The notes under the pieces are model-generated. The model was given only the letters and a program-made list of their open reading frames with translations. It was not told the DNA's origin and did no database searches. A stretch of 64,000 nt of DNA, taken from NCBI RefSeq assembly GCF_000425185.1, contig NZ_AULH01000007.1, forward strand, positions 186,001-250,000, written 5' to 3'. Made by a program: the position numbers and the translations under genes. Source of the stretch: Pleomorphomonas koreensis DSM 23070 (lineage in GTDB: Bacteria; Pseudomonadota; Alphaproteobacteria; Rhizobiales; Pleomorphomonadaceae). Below are positions 18,153-25,073 of the stretch, piece after piece. Each line of letters starts with the position of its first letter. The first letter of the stretch is position 1.

Positions 18153-18244
18153 GTTCAGATGGATAGTTTGTTTCTACTTTCGCCGGGTTGGCCTGTTTCA
18201 ATATCGTTTACCGCGTTTATTTCCGATGTCTTCAGTGAAACTTG

Positions 18245-18268
18245 TTGTTAACCGTGACAGGTGTTTAA
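18245..18268 (+). promoter_or_regulatory. TTGTTAACC motif upstream of flaF, shared with flagellin 2
   Basis: The segment TTGTTAACCGTG-ACAGGTGTTTAA differs at few positions from TTGTTAACCATG-TCGGGTGTTAAC at 16185-16208. The pairs of TTAA cores are spaced alike. It is 68 bp before the flaF start. The factor that binds it is unknown; the spacing between TTAA cores is too wide for a standard CtrA box. Confidence 0.5.
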
Positions 18269-18335
18269 TTGCTCCAAGGCTTCGGCGGCGAAGCGATCGC
18301 GCCGCCTGCGGCGAGCATCCGGGAGTGTTGGGTCG

Positions 18336-18710
18336 ATGAACGGTTACGGAGCGTCAGCGTACCAGCGGGTCCAGACGACATTGGGGCCGCGCCAGCTGGA
18401 AGCGCACCTGCTGCTCAAGGCGGCGGCGCAGTTGCAGTCCTTCAAGGACAACTGGTCGTTCGACGCGGAGGCCGTCTCCGAGGCGCTGACGCTCAATCGC
18501 AAGCTCTGGACGATCCTCGGTACCTCGGCCACCGAGGAAAGCAATCCGCTGCCGCTGGAGATCAAGGAGAACATCGCCAATCTCACGGTGTTCGTCCTCC
18601 AGCGGACGCTCGACATCATGGAAGACCCGACGCCGGAGAAGCTGTCGGCGCTGATCACCATCAACCGTTCGCTGGCGCAGGGCCTGCGCGGGCAGGGCGA
18701 CGAGGAATAA
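18336..18710 (+). CDS. flaF: Flagellar biosynthesis regulator FlaF
   Basis: FlaF, 124 residues, a cytoplasmic alphaproteobacterial protein needed for flagellin secretion or translation and acting with FlbT. Family features are an early Tyr-rich segment (NGYGASAYQRVQT), LTLNRKLWTIL, and a C-terminal helix ending in SLAQGLRG. ATG 18336 starts the conserved part; an in-frame start at 18261 would add a basic leader without support. It stands alone here as a single gene with the motif at 18245-18268 ahead of it. Confidence 0.95.
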   Translation: MNGYGASAYQRVQTTLGPRQLEAHLLLKAAAQLQSFKDNWSFDAEAVSEALTLNRKLWTILGTSATEESNPLPLEIKENIANLTVFVLQRTLDIMEDPTPEKLSALITINRSLAQGLRGQGDEE

Positions 18711-18736
18711 GCAGCCCACCGGCTGCCGAACGCAGG

Positions 18737-18758
18737 AAGGCGCCGTCGGCGCCTTTCG
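18737..18758 (+). terminator. Possible terminator after flaF
   Basis: Hairpin AAGGCGCC-GTC-GGCGCCTT ending in TTTCG, 26 bp after the flaF stop. The U-tract is short, so termination may be weak. Confidence 0.55.
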
Positions 18759-18788
18759 TCGTTTCGGGGATCGGTTGCGGCCAACGCC

Positions 18789-18880
18789 AGAGCATTTCCG
18801 GTTCATTGGATATGCCCTGTCTCTTTGTTGAGACGCAATTCCGGACGCAGAACCGGTTGCCACTTTTGCTGGAATTGCTC
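18789..18880. repeat. RIME-like palindromic intergenic element
   Basis: A 92-bp element with terminal inverted repeats GAGCATTTCC / GGAATTGCTC and an internal AACCGGTT palindrome. The wording (GCAATTCCGGACGC, CACTTTTGCTGGAATTGCTC) is familiar from dispersed intergenic repeats of Rhizobiales such as RIME-type elements. It sits between the convergent flaF and FlaG-like genes. Only one copy is in the window. Confidence 0.65.
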
Positions 18881-18939
18881 GAGAAGCGCCCGGCCGGAGG
18901 TCCGGCAGGACGCGACGAGAAACGCATCGGGATTGCCGC

Positions 18940-19317
18940 TCAGGCGATGGTGCTCGCCGCCGGGTAGGTCGATCCGCGCGTCGCGTTCGTCCAGGCGTTG
19001 ATCATTGCCCGGAGGCGCAGGCGGCTCTCGTCGGGAATCTGGTCGACGACATTGCCCGTCACCTTGTCGATCCGGCGATAGACCACCATGTCGGCGTCCT
19101 TGTCGACGGTGACGGTGGAGCGAAGGTTGGGAGAATAGAGCGCCGACTGGCTGGTGCCGCCGCGGCTTTCAGTGTCGGGATTAGTCGTCTCGCCGGTCCT
19201 GGCGACGGCCGATCCGACCGGCAGATCGGTGCTCGCCGCCTGTTCCGCCGCCGCCGGCGCTCTCGGCACCGGCGCGTTCATGCCGGGTATCACCGGTCTC
19301 ACGCTGCCGATATCCAT
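18940..19317 (-). CDS. FlaG-like flagellar protein
   Basis: A 125-residue protein whose C-terminal half contains VTVDKDADMVVYRRIDKVTG followed by NVVDQIPDE, the usual core of FlaG-family proteins, which affect filament length. The N-terminal half is Pro/Ala/Thr-rich and probably disordered. ATG 19317 follows AAAAGGAC with 7-nt spacing; a TTG six codons earlier overlaps that ribosome site and is unlikely. It is monocistronic and convergent with flaF. Confidence 0.72.
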   Translation of the reverse strand: MDIGSVRPVIPGMNAPVPRAPAAAEQAASTDLPVGSAVARTGETTNPDTESRGGTSQSALYSPNLRSTVTVDKDADMVVYRRIDKVTGNVVDQIPDESRLRLRAMINAWTNATRGSTYPAASTIA

Positions 19318-19723
19318 GACGATAGTCCTTTTCAAGGCAATACCCTGGGGGTTCGCCTGGAAAGGACGATAATAGCCACGGTTGAAAGGGGCGTTTACAG
19401 GATAGTTAAAGTTTTAGCGATCCGGCGTTTTTCCGCTTTTTTCTCGTTCGGTCGAAATCCGGCGGCTGTTGCCGCGCAGGTCCTCCGGCTGACCAGATAA
19501 GGCCGCGAATCTTAACAAACGGCGAAGACGGGCTGGCCGGCGCTGTGGAAAGTCGACAATCCGTATCGACACGTAGTTGTGGTCCCGTGTACCGGCCGGC
19601 GGGCGGATTTCTCGGTCCGGATTAACCGGCCGCTCATCGACGACATGGTAGAAGCGCGGATGGCCGCTGCCGGCCGCTTCCGCCGGCGGCCGGTTCGGCG
19701 TTCCCTGAGGGAGACCGGGACCA
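19318..19723. other. Divergent intergenic region, FlaG-like gene to acyltransferase
   Basis: 406 bp with no convincing gene. It includes an AT-rich patch near 19390-19440 (GGATAGTTAAAGTTTTAG) and TTAACA near 19510 that may hold promoters for the two divergent genes. TAAAGTTT resembles an enteric sigma-28 -35 box, but no matching -10 follows. Confidence 0.4.
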
Positions 19724-20830
19724 ATGCGGGTGAACTTCCAGGACGTCAAATACATTCCCGGCCTCGACGGCTTCCGGGCGATCGCCGTGCTCCTGGTGCT
19801 GGTCGCCCACTTCGGCTACGACCATGTGGTGCCGGGCGGCCTCGGGGTGACGATCTTCTTCTTCATTTCCGGCTTCCTGATCACCTCGCTGCTGCTCTCC
19901 GAGCGGAACCGCTTCGGGTCGATCTCCATCCGCAACTTCTACATCCGGCGCTTCCTGCGCCTGTTGCCCGAGCTGGTGGCGCTGATCGTCGTCTCCGGCT
20001 TCTACCGGGCGCTGATGGGCCATCCGCTCGGCCTGGGTGAGATCGTGGCGGCGATGACTTACACGACCAACTACTTCGTGTTCTGGCTGGAGAACCACGG
20101 CATCGCCTCGTCGCTTGCCTGGCCACAGCTGTGGTCGCTGTCGGTCGAGGAGCACTACTACATCACCTTCCCGGCGATCTTCGCTTTCGTGCTGGTCGGC
20201 CCGTCGCGGACCAGGTCCTTCTTCGCCGCCGTGCTGGTGCTCTGCCTGGTCTATCGACTGGTGCTGGTGCTGGGCGGCTTCGTCGATCTCCAGGCCGCCC
20301 ATCCCTACACCTACCTCGCCTCGGAGGCGCGCTTCGATTCCATCGCCTACGGCGCCGGCTTCGCCTTCCTCTGTCAGCGGGCCTGGGAGCTGTCGCGGCA
20401 GGGGGGACTCGCCGTGGGGCTGGCCGGCGGTCTGCTGCTCCTGATGACGCTGCTGGTGCGCGGCGACGTGTTCCGCGAGACGGTGCGCTATTCGATACAG
20501 GGCGTGGCGCTGACGCTGATCTTTGCGGCGATCTACCGGTCGGCCGCCTGGGACTGGACCATGTCCATCCTGGAATCGCCGCTGTTCCGGCGCCTCGGTA
20601 TCCTGTCCTACGGCGCCTATCTCTGGCACTTCGAGTATCTGTTCCTGTCGAATTCCGTTTTGGGCGACGCGGTTCCGACCGGCGGCCTCGGCCAGCTGGC
20701 CTATCTCGCCGGCGGCCTCGTCTTTTCCTTCGGCGCGGCGCAACTCTCCTACCGCTATGTCGCCCAGCCGATGCAGGCGCTTCGCCACCGCTTCTCGATG
20801 CGGGGTGCGGCGCCCGCTCCCGCCGAGTGA
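19724..20830 (+). CDS. Acyltransferase 3 family membrane protein in the flagellar cluster
   Basis: A 368-residue OafA/YrhL-type acyltransferase. Its landmarks are IPGLDGFRAIAVLLVLVAH (conserved His), the FFFISGFLITSLLL segment and FYIRRFLRLLPEL, then about nine further membrane spans including SLSVEEHYYITFP, which are standard for the family. It probably O-acylates a surface glycan. Its place inside the flagellar block hints at a flagellin or envelope glycan target, but that is only positional. It converges on the flgN-like gene with no space between stops. Confidence 0.9.
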   Translation: MRVNFQDVKYIPGLDGFRAIAVLLVLVAHFGYDHVVPGGLGVTIFFFISGFLITSLLLSERNRFGSISIRNFYIRRFLRLLPELVALIVVSGFYRALMGHPLGLGEIVAAMTYTTNYFVFWLENHGIASSLAWPQLWSLSVEEHYYITFPAIFAFVLVGPSRTRSFFAAVLVLCLVYRLVLVLGGFVDLQAAHPYTYLASEARFDSIAYGAGFAFLCQRAWELSRQGGLAVGLAGGLLLLMTLLVRGDVFRETVRYSIQGVALTLIFAAIYRSAAWDWTMSILESPLFRRLGILSYGAYLWHFEYLFLSNSVLGDAVPTGGLGQLAYLAGGLVFSFGAAQLSYRYVAQPMQALRHRFSMRGAAPAPAE

Positions 20831-21310
20831 TCAGAAGCTGCGGTTGACGGCGACGCCGGTAGCGCTCATGGCGCGGGGGGCGGGCGTCTGACCGCCGCGT
20901 CCATAGACGGCCGGCGTCTCGGCCCGGCCGACCTCGGTGGCGACGGTGCGCAGGATGTCCTCGGCGACGTCGCGGGCGGTGTCGAGCACGGCGAGGTTGA
21001 TCTGCACCTCGGCGCGGAACAGCTCGTGCCGTTTGAGGAGGGCTGCCGTCTCGGCCGGCACGTAGGCTTTCAGCGTGTCGATCTCGTCGCGGGCGGCCAG
21101 CATCAGGCGGGTGTAGAGGGCCGCCTTCTCCTCCTTGTCCATGGCCAGCTCGCCGGCCTGCCGCAGCTTGCCGGCCTTGACCAGCGCCGTCTCCTCGCGC
21201 AGCAGCAGCAGCAGGTCTTCCATGGCGTTGCCGAGCTTTTCCACCAGCTTGCCGGCAATCTCCGGGCTCGTGACGAGCCGTGGGCGGGTGTCGTGCAGCG
21301 CGAGGCTCAT
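20831..21310 (-). CDS. FlgN-like flagellar chaperone candidate
   Basis: A 159-residue mostly helical protein. The segment KLVEKLGNAMEDLLLLLREETALVKAGKLRQAGEL resembles the FlgN/FliT-type export chaperones that hold FlgK and FlgL. The C-terminal 35 residues are Gly/Pro/Ala-rich. It overlaps the flgJ stop by ATGA and so ends the flgI-flgJ operon, the position of FlgN/FlbY-like genes in other alphaproteobacteria. Assignment rests on length, helix pattern and context. Confidence 0.7.
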   Translation of the reverse strand: MSLALHDTRPRLVTSPEIAGKLVEKLGNAMEDLLLLLREETALVKAGKLRQAGELAMDKEEKAALYTRLMLAARDEIDTLKAYVPAETAALLKRHELFRAEVQINLAVLDTARDVAEDILRTVATEVGRAETPAVYGRGGQTPAPRAMSATGVAVNRSF

Positions 21311-21624
21311 CCGGCGTGCCCTTCCTGTATCTTGATCAGTTGGGCGGCGATGCCGTCGGCGATGCCGATGCCGCCCTTCTTGACGAAATCCTTGGCGTAC
21401 TGGTCGATCAGCATGTCGCGCCAGGTTTCGTTGGAGTTGTCCGACTTGCCGTTCAGCGGGTCGACCGACACGTCCTTGAACATCGCCTTGAAGGCGTCGG
21501 CGACGTAGACGGACTCGAAATCGGCCGCCACCTCGCGCGCCTTGGCGGCAACCGCGGACTTGTCCATGCCGGCATAGGTCTTGGAGGCAAAGGCGGAGGT
21601 GACCGAGGCGAGGCTGGCGTCCAT
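21307..21624 (-). CDS. flgJ: Rod-binding protein FlgJ, N-terminal-domain type
   Basis: A 105-residue protein equal to the rod-binding half of enterobacterial FlgJ. It contains AAKAREVAADFESVYVADAFKAMF and ETWRDMLIDQYAKDFVKKGGIGIADGIA, the conserved rod-cap motif. It lacks the muramidase domain, as is usual in alphaproteobacteria, so wall digestion must come from another enzyme. The ATG overlaps the flgI stop (TGATG). Confidence 0.9.
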   Translation of the reverse strand: MDASLASVTSAFASKTYAGMDKSAVAAKAREVAADFESVYVADAFKAMFKDVSVDPLNGKSDNSNETWRDMLIDQYAKDFVKKGGIGIADGIAAQLIKIQEGHAG

Positions 21625-22736
21625 CACATCACCTTCACGTCGGCTTGCAGCGCGCCGGCCGCCTTGATGGCCTGCAGGATGGAGATGAGGTCGCGCGGGC
21701 CGAGACCGAGGGCGTTGAGGCCGTCGACCAGCTCCTGCAGCGTGACGCCCGAGCGCACCACGGCGAGCTGGTGCTCCTTGCCGTCGGAGACCTGAATCTG
21801 GGTGCGCGGCGTGACGGTGGTGGTGCCGTCCGACAGCGGCGCCGGTTGCGACACCTGCGGGTCCTCGGTGATCATCACCGTCAGGTTGCCCTGGGCGACG
21901 GCCACCGTCGACACCCGCACCTCCTGGCCCATGACGATGATGCCGGTCGCCTCGTCGACCACCACCTTGGCGGGGAGGTCGGGCTCGACGATCAGCTGCT
22001 CGACGTCGGTCAGGAGGTCGACGATGTTGCCCTTGTAGCGCGGCGGCATCGACAGGCGCACCGTCGACGGGTCGGTCGGCTCGGCCACCGGCGCGCCGTA
22101 GAGGTCGTTGATGGCGAGAGCGATGCGGCGCGACGTGGTGAAATCGGGATTGCGCAGCGACAGGCGGACGGAGCCCAGCTCGGCGAGCTTGAACTGCAAC
22201 TCGCGCTCGATGACGGCGCCGTTGCTGATGCGGCCCTGCGTCGGCACGCCGCGCGAGATCTTGGCCGCGTCGCCCTGGATGTCGAAGCCGCCGATGGCGA
22301 TCGCCCCCTGGGCGATGGCGTAGACCTCGCCGTCGGCGCCCATCAGCGGCGTCACCAGCAGTTGGCCGCCCTGCAGGTTCTTGGCGTCGCCGAGCGCGCT
22401 GACCGACACGTCGATGGCCGTGCCCTGGGCGGCGAAGGCCGGCAGCTTGGCGGTGACCATCACGGCGGCGGTGTTGGCGGTGCGCATGGTGGAATCGCGC
22501 ACGTTGACGCCGAGCCGCTCCAGCATCGCCTGCAGGCTCTGCTTGGTGAAGGGCGAATTGTTGAGGCTGTCGCCAGTGCCTTGCAGACCGACGACCAGGC
22601 CGTAGCCGATCAGCTGGTTCTCGCGAACGCCCTCGACGTCGACGATATCCTTGATGCGCGAGGCGGCAGCCGCCGCTTCCACGCCGGTCATAAGGATCAT
22701 GAGGGCGCCGAGCGCGCCGAGAATCCTGTTTCGCAT
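21624..22736 (-). CDS. flgI: Flagellar P-ring protein FlgI
   Basis: P-ring subunit, 370 residues, exported to the periplasm by an N-terminal signal peptide (MRNRILGALGALMILMTGVEA). The mature part opens with SRIKDIVDVEGVRENQLIGYGLVVGLQGTGD in family style and ends in DLISILQAIKAAGAL. ATG 22736 has GGGG at 9-nt spacing; two other ATGs lie 6 and 9 bp upstream. It heads flgI-flgJ-flgN(-like) and is preceded by a sigma-54 promoter. Confidence 0.96.
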   Translation of the reverse strand: MRNRILGALGALMILMTGVEAAAAASRIKDIVDVEGVRENQLIGYGLVVGLQGTGDSLNNSPFTKQSLQAMLERLGVNVRDSTMRTANTAAVMVTAKLPAFAAQGTAIDVSVSALGDAKNLQGGQLLVTPLMGADGEVYAIAQGAIAIGGFDIQGDAAKISRGVPTQGRISNGAVIERELQFKLAELGSVRLSLRNPDFTTSRRIALAINDLYGAPVAEPTDPSTVRLSMPPRYKGNIVDLLTDVEQLIVEPDLPAKVVVDEATGIIVMGQEVRVSTVAVAQGNLTVMITEDPQVSQPAPLSDGTTTVTPRTQIQVSDGKEHQLAVVRSGVTLQELVDGLNALGLGPRDLISILQAIKAAGALQADVKVM

Positions 22737-22783
22737 TGTCATCATCCCCGTGTTTCCCGACACGGCTTCCCGAGGCTGGGTTC

Positions 22784-22798
22784 GCAATCGGCATGCCA
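22784..22798 (-). promoter_or_regulatory. Sigma-54 promoter of flgI
   Basis: On the minus strand TGGCAT-GCCGA-TTGC, with GG and GC 10 bp apart, fitting TGGCAY-N5-TTGC. It lies 48 bp before the flgI start. Confidence 0.82.
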
Positions 22799-22892
22799 AC
22801 CGGGGCCTGGATGCGCGTCGCCCTATGTATCTGAAAAGACGGGCGGTCCTGACGGCCATCTTCCCTGCCGCCGAAAAGCCGCCGCCGGCGGG

Positions 22893-22909
22893 CGGCATTT
22901 CTTGCCGGG
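22893..22909 (-). promoter_or_regulatory. FlbD-like site between flgI and fliX
   Basis: Minus-strand CCCGGCA-N5-TGCCG, 95 bp upstream of the flgI sigma-54 element. On the plus strand it overlaps the -35 hexamer of a possible fliX promoter. Confidence 0.65.
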
Positions 22910-22930
22910 TGAGCATGGACGCGGTAACCT
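22902..22930 (+). promoter_or_regulatory. Possible sigma-70 promoter of fliX
   Basis: TTGCCG, 17-bp spacer, TAACCT, ending 41 bp before the fliX start. The -35 lies inside the FlbD-like repeat, so FlbD binding could block it. Confidence 0.45.
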
Positions 22931-22971
22931 TGGCGGGTCGAAACTGCCGGGTCAGCCTCAAGGAAACAGCG

Positions 22972-23394
22972 ATGCGCATTCAGGGTCCGAACCGCCTCGG
23001 GGGGGTCTCCACCGGATCGCCGGCCAAGCGAACCGACGGCTCCGGCTTCGCGCTGCCGTCCGAGGCCGAGGGCGGCGCGCCCAAGGCCGCCACCGCCACC
23101 GCCACCCACGCGCTGACCGGGCTCGACGCGCTGATCGCCCTCCAGTCGGTGGACGCCGACGCGCCGCGCAAGAAGCGCAAGGCGGTGAAGCGCGGCCGCG
23201 ACCTGCTCGACAAGCTCGACGAGATCCGCATCGGCCTGTTGTCGGGCCAGATGTCGGGCGAGGCGATCACCCGCGTGCTGAACCTGCTCGAAGAGGCCGA
23301 GCCGACGGGCGATCCGCGCCTCGACGAACTGATGGAGGACATCGCGCTTCGGGCCGAGGTCGAGCTTGCCAAGCTCGGCTATTTCAGGGGCTGA
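22972..23394 (+). CDS. fliX: Class II flagellar assembly regulator FliX
   Basis: FliX, 140 residues. It begins MRIQGPNRLGGV, has a charged middle, and a helical C-terminal part (RKKRKAVKRGRDLLDKLDEIRIGLLSG, then ALRAEVELAKLGY) as in Caulobacter. There FliX binds the sigma-54 activator FlbD and links its activity to completion of the early basal body. The start follows AAGGAAACAGCG. It is divergent from the sigma-54-driven flgI operon. Its presence supports the FlbD-type promoters seen in this window. Confidence 0.93.
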   Translation: MRIQGPNRLGGVSTGSPAKRTDGSGFALPSEAEGGAPKAATATATHALTGLDALIALQSVDADAPRKKRKAVKRGRDLLDKLDEIRIGLLSGQMSGEAITRVLNLLEEAEPTGDPRLDELMEDIALRAEVELAKLGYFRG

Positions 23395-23524
23395 GGGCGC
23401 GGCGAAGGGGCGTTCCGAGCAATCACCAATGGCGCCGAAGTCGGGCTTTTGCCGCCGCCGTCCGCGGCGGCATGCCTGCCTTCGCGGCGGCGCCGGCGCG
23501 CCCTCGCTGCGGCAGCCCTGTCCA

Positions 23525-23546
23525 ATCAATGCCTTAATCGATTGAT
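23525..23546. repeat. Inverted repeat downstream of fliX
   Basis: ATCAAT ... ATTGAT spaced by 10 bp with AATCGATT inside, in an AT-rich patch between fliX and dksA. It might end fliX transcription or serve as an operator; no U-tract follows at once. Confidence 0.35.
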
Positions 23547-23600
23547 ATGTATTGAAAAATGCCGGACCTACAAGGTTTGGTGATTTTCTTGCATTTGCCG

Positions 23601-23629
23601 TTGTCGGGCGGGGGTCAGATGGCTATATT
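23601..23629 (+). promoter_or_regulatory. Sigma-70 promoter of dksA
   Basis: TTGTCG, 17-bp spacer, TATATT, ending 32 bp before the dksA start. Confidence 0.7.
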
Positions 23630-23661
23630 CCGCCCGCTTTCGTGGTGTGTGAGGACCGTCG

Positions 23662-24078
23662 ATGTCGATTGAGCTTGCGGATGACTACCGGCCGTCCGAC
23701 GACGAGCCGTTCATGAATGATCGCCAGCGCGAATACTTCCGGCGCAAACTGCTCCAGTGGAAAGAGGACATCCTGCGCGAAAGCAAGGAGACCCTCCAGA
23801 ACCTCCAGAACGAGAACACCAACCTGCCCGACATCGCCGACCGCGCTTCGTCGGAGACCGACCGCTCCATCGAGCTTCGGGCGCGCGACCGCCAGCGCAA
23901 GCTGATCTCCAAGATCGAGGCGGCCGTCAAGCGGATCGAGGACGGCTCCTACGGCTATTGCGAGGAGACCGGCGAGCCGATCTCCCTGAAGCGCCTGGAC
24001 GCCCGGCCGATCGCCACGCTGTCGATCGAGGCGCAGGAACGGCACGAGCGGCGCGAGAAGGTCTATCGCGACGAGTGA
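23662..24078 (+). CDS. dksA: RNA polymerase-binding transcription factor DksA
   Basis: DksA, 138 residues. It binds the secondary channel of RNA polymerase and, with ppGpp, adjusts rRNA and amino-acid promoters. The coiled coil spans about residues 18-90 (NDRQREYFRRKLLQW to KIEAAVKRIEDG) with an acidic tip region around NLPDIADRASSE. The zinc-finger region keeps only the first Cys (YGYCEETGEP); the other three positions are Thr, Ser and Ala, giving C-x2-T-x17-S-x2-A. This one-cysteine form is known in alphaproteobacteria such as Rhodobacter. It has its own promoter and terminator inside the flagellar cluster, as in Caulobacter. Confidence 0.95.
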   Translation: MSIELADDYRPSDDEPFMNDRQREYFRRKLLQWKEDILRESKETLQNLQNENTNLPDIADRASSETDRSIELRARDRQRKLISKIEAAVKRIEDGSYGYCEETGEPISLKRLDARPIATLSIEAQERHERREKVYRDE

Positions 24079-24107
24079 CGGCGAGCCCGTTTGCCTGAAA
24101 CCCATCG

Positions 24108-24133
24108 AGGGCGGCCGCCGGGCCGCCCTTTTT
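24108..24133 (+). terminator. Intrinsic terminator after dksA
   Basis: Stem AGGGCGGCC / GGCCGCCCT with GCCG loop, then a T run. It begins 30 bp after the dksA stop. Confidence 0.92.
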
Positions 24134-24149
24134 CGTCTGTGCCCGTTGG

Positions 24150-24190
24150 GGCGCGGCCTCCCGGATGACCTGGGAAAGGGAGACCGCGCC
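24150..24190. terminator. Long hairpin downstream of flgH
   Basis: Imperfect inverted repeat GGCGCGGCCTCCC / GGGAGACCGCGCC with a 15-base loop (one mismatch). It lies beyond the convergent flgH stop and next to the dksA terminator. It has no U-tract, so it may protect mRNA 3' ends rather than terminate. Confidence 0.5.
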
Positions 24191-24313
24191 GCTCGGGAAA
24201 GCCGGCCCGGATTTGGGAAGGGGCCGGCGGTCGCCTCGGGCCAGTTGGGGAGCGGCCCTCGGGCGATACGGCTCGCTTGGATGCTTGGGGAGCGCGAGCC
24301 GATCTCGTTGCCG

Positions 24314-25057
24314 TCAGAACGGCAGCAGGATGTCGAGCACCTGCTGGCCGGTGCGCGGCTGCTGCACGTCGGAAATCTGGCCGCGGCCGCCGTAGGAGAT
24401 GCGGGCCTCGGCGATCTTGGCGCTCTCGATGGTGTTGTCGGCGGCGATGTCCTCGGGCCGGACGACGCCGGCCACCACCAGCTCGCGGATCTCGTAGTTG
24501 ACGCGCACTTCCTGCCGTCCCTCGATCACCAGGTTGCCGTTGGGCAGCAGTTGCGTCACCACGGCGGCGACGTTGGTGGACAGTTTTTCCGACCGGTCGA
24601 TGGAGCCCGTACCCTTGTAGGCCGAGGCGCCCTTGGTGGAGGCGAGGTCGCTGGCCGCCATGCCGGCCGGCAGGGCGATGGTGTCGATGGCCGTGCCGAG
24701 CGCGCCGCCGACGCCGGTCGAATCGCTGGAGGCCCGCGACCGCTCCGAGGAGTTGTCGAAGGCGGCCTTGTCGGAGATCGACACCTTGACGGTCAGGATG
24801 TCGCCGATGCTGCGGGCCCGCTGGTCCTTGAAGAAGGTGCGCGAGCCGGACTGCCACAGCGAGTTGGGGCTGTAGGCCACCGGCTGGACGACCGGCATCG
24901 GCATCTGCACCGGCTTGTAGCCGGCCTGGGCGGTGGGGTTCTCGATGGCCGACAGCTTGGGCGTCTGGCCGACCTCGGACAGGCGGTCGATGGTGCTGCC
25001 GCAGGCGGAAAGACCGATGCCGAGGAGGGCGATGGCGAGGGCGGAGGTGAAACGCAT
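24314..25057 (-). CDS. flgH: Flagellar L-ring lipoprotein FlgH
   Basis: L-ring subunit, 247 residues, an outer-membrane lipoprotein. The signal peptide ends in the lipobox LSAC with Cys19. The middle contains SLWQSGSRTFFKDQRARSIGDILTV and the C terminus YGGRGQISDVQQPRTGQQVLDILLPF, both diagnostic. It is the last gene of flgF-flgG-flgA-flgH, 16 bp after flgA. Confidence 0.97.
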   Translation of the reverse strand: MRFTSALAIALLGIGLSACGSTIDRLSEVGQTPKLSAIENPTAQAGYKPVQMPMPVVQPVAYSPNSLWQSGSRTFFKDQRARSIGDILTVKVSISDKAAFDNSSERSRASSDSTGVGGALGTAIDTIALPAGMAASDLASTKGASAYKGTGSIDRSEKLSTNVAAVVTQLLPNGNLVIEGRQEVRVNYEIRELVVAGVVRPEDIAADNTIESAKIAEARISYGGRGQISDVQQPRTGQQVLDILLPF

Positions 25058-25073
25058 CTGATGATCCTCGGGC

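Noticed and set aside
19405-19435. Sigma-28-like TAAAGTTT before the acyltransferase
   Set aside because: No GCCGATAA-like -10 at the right distance, and FliA is generally absent in this class.
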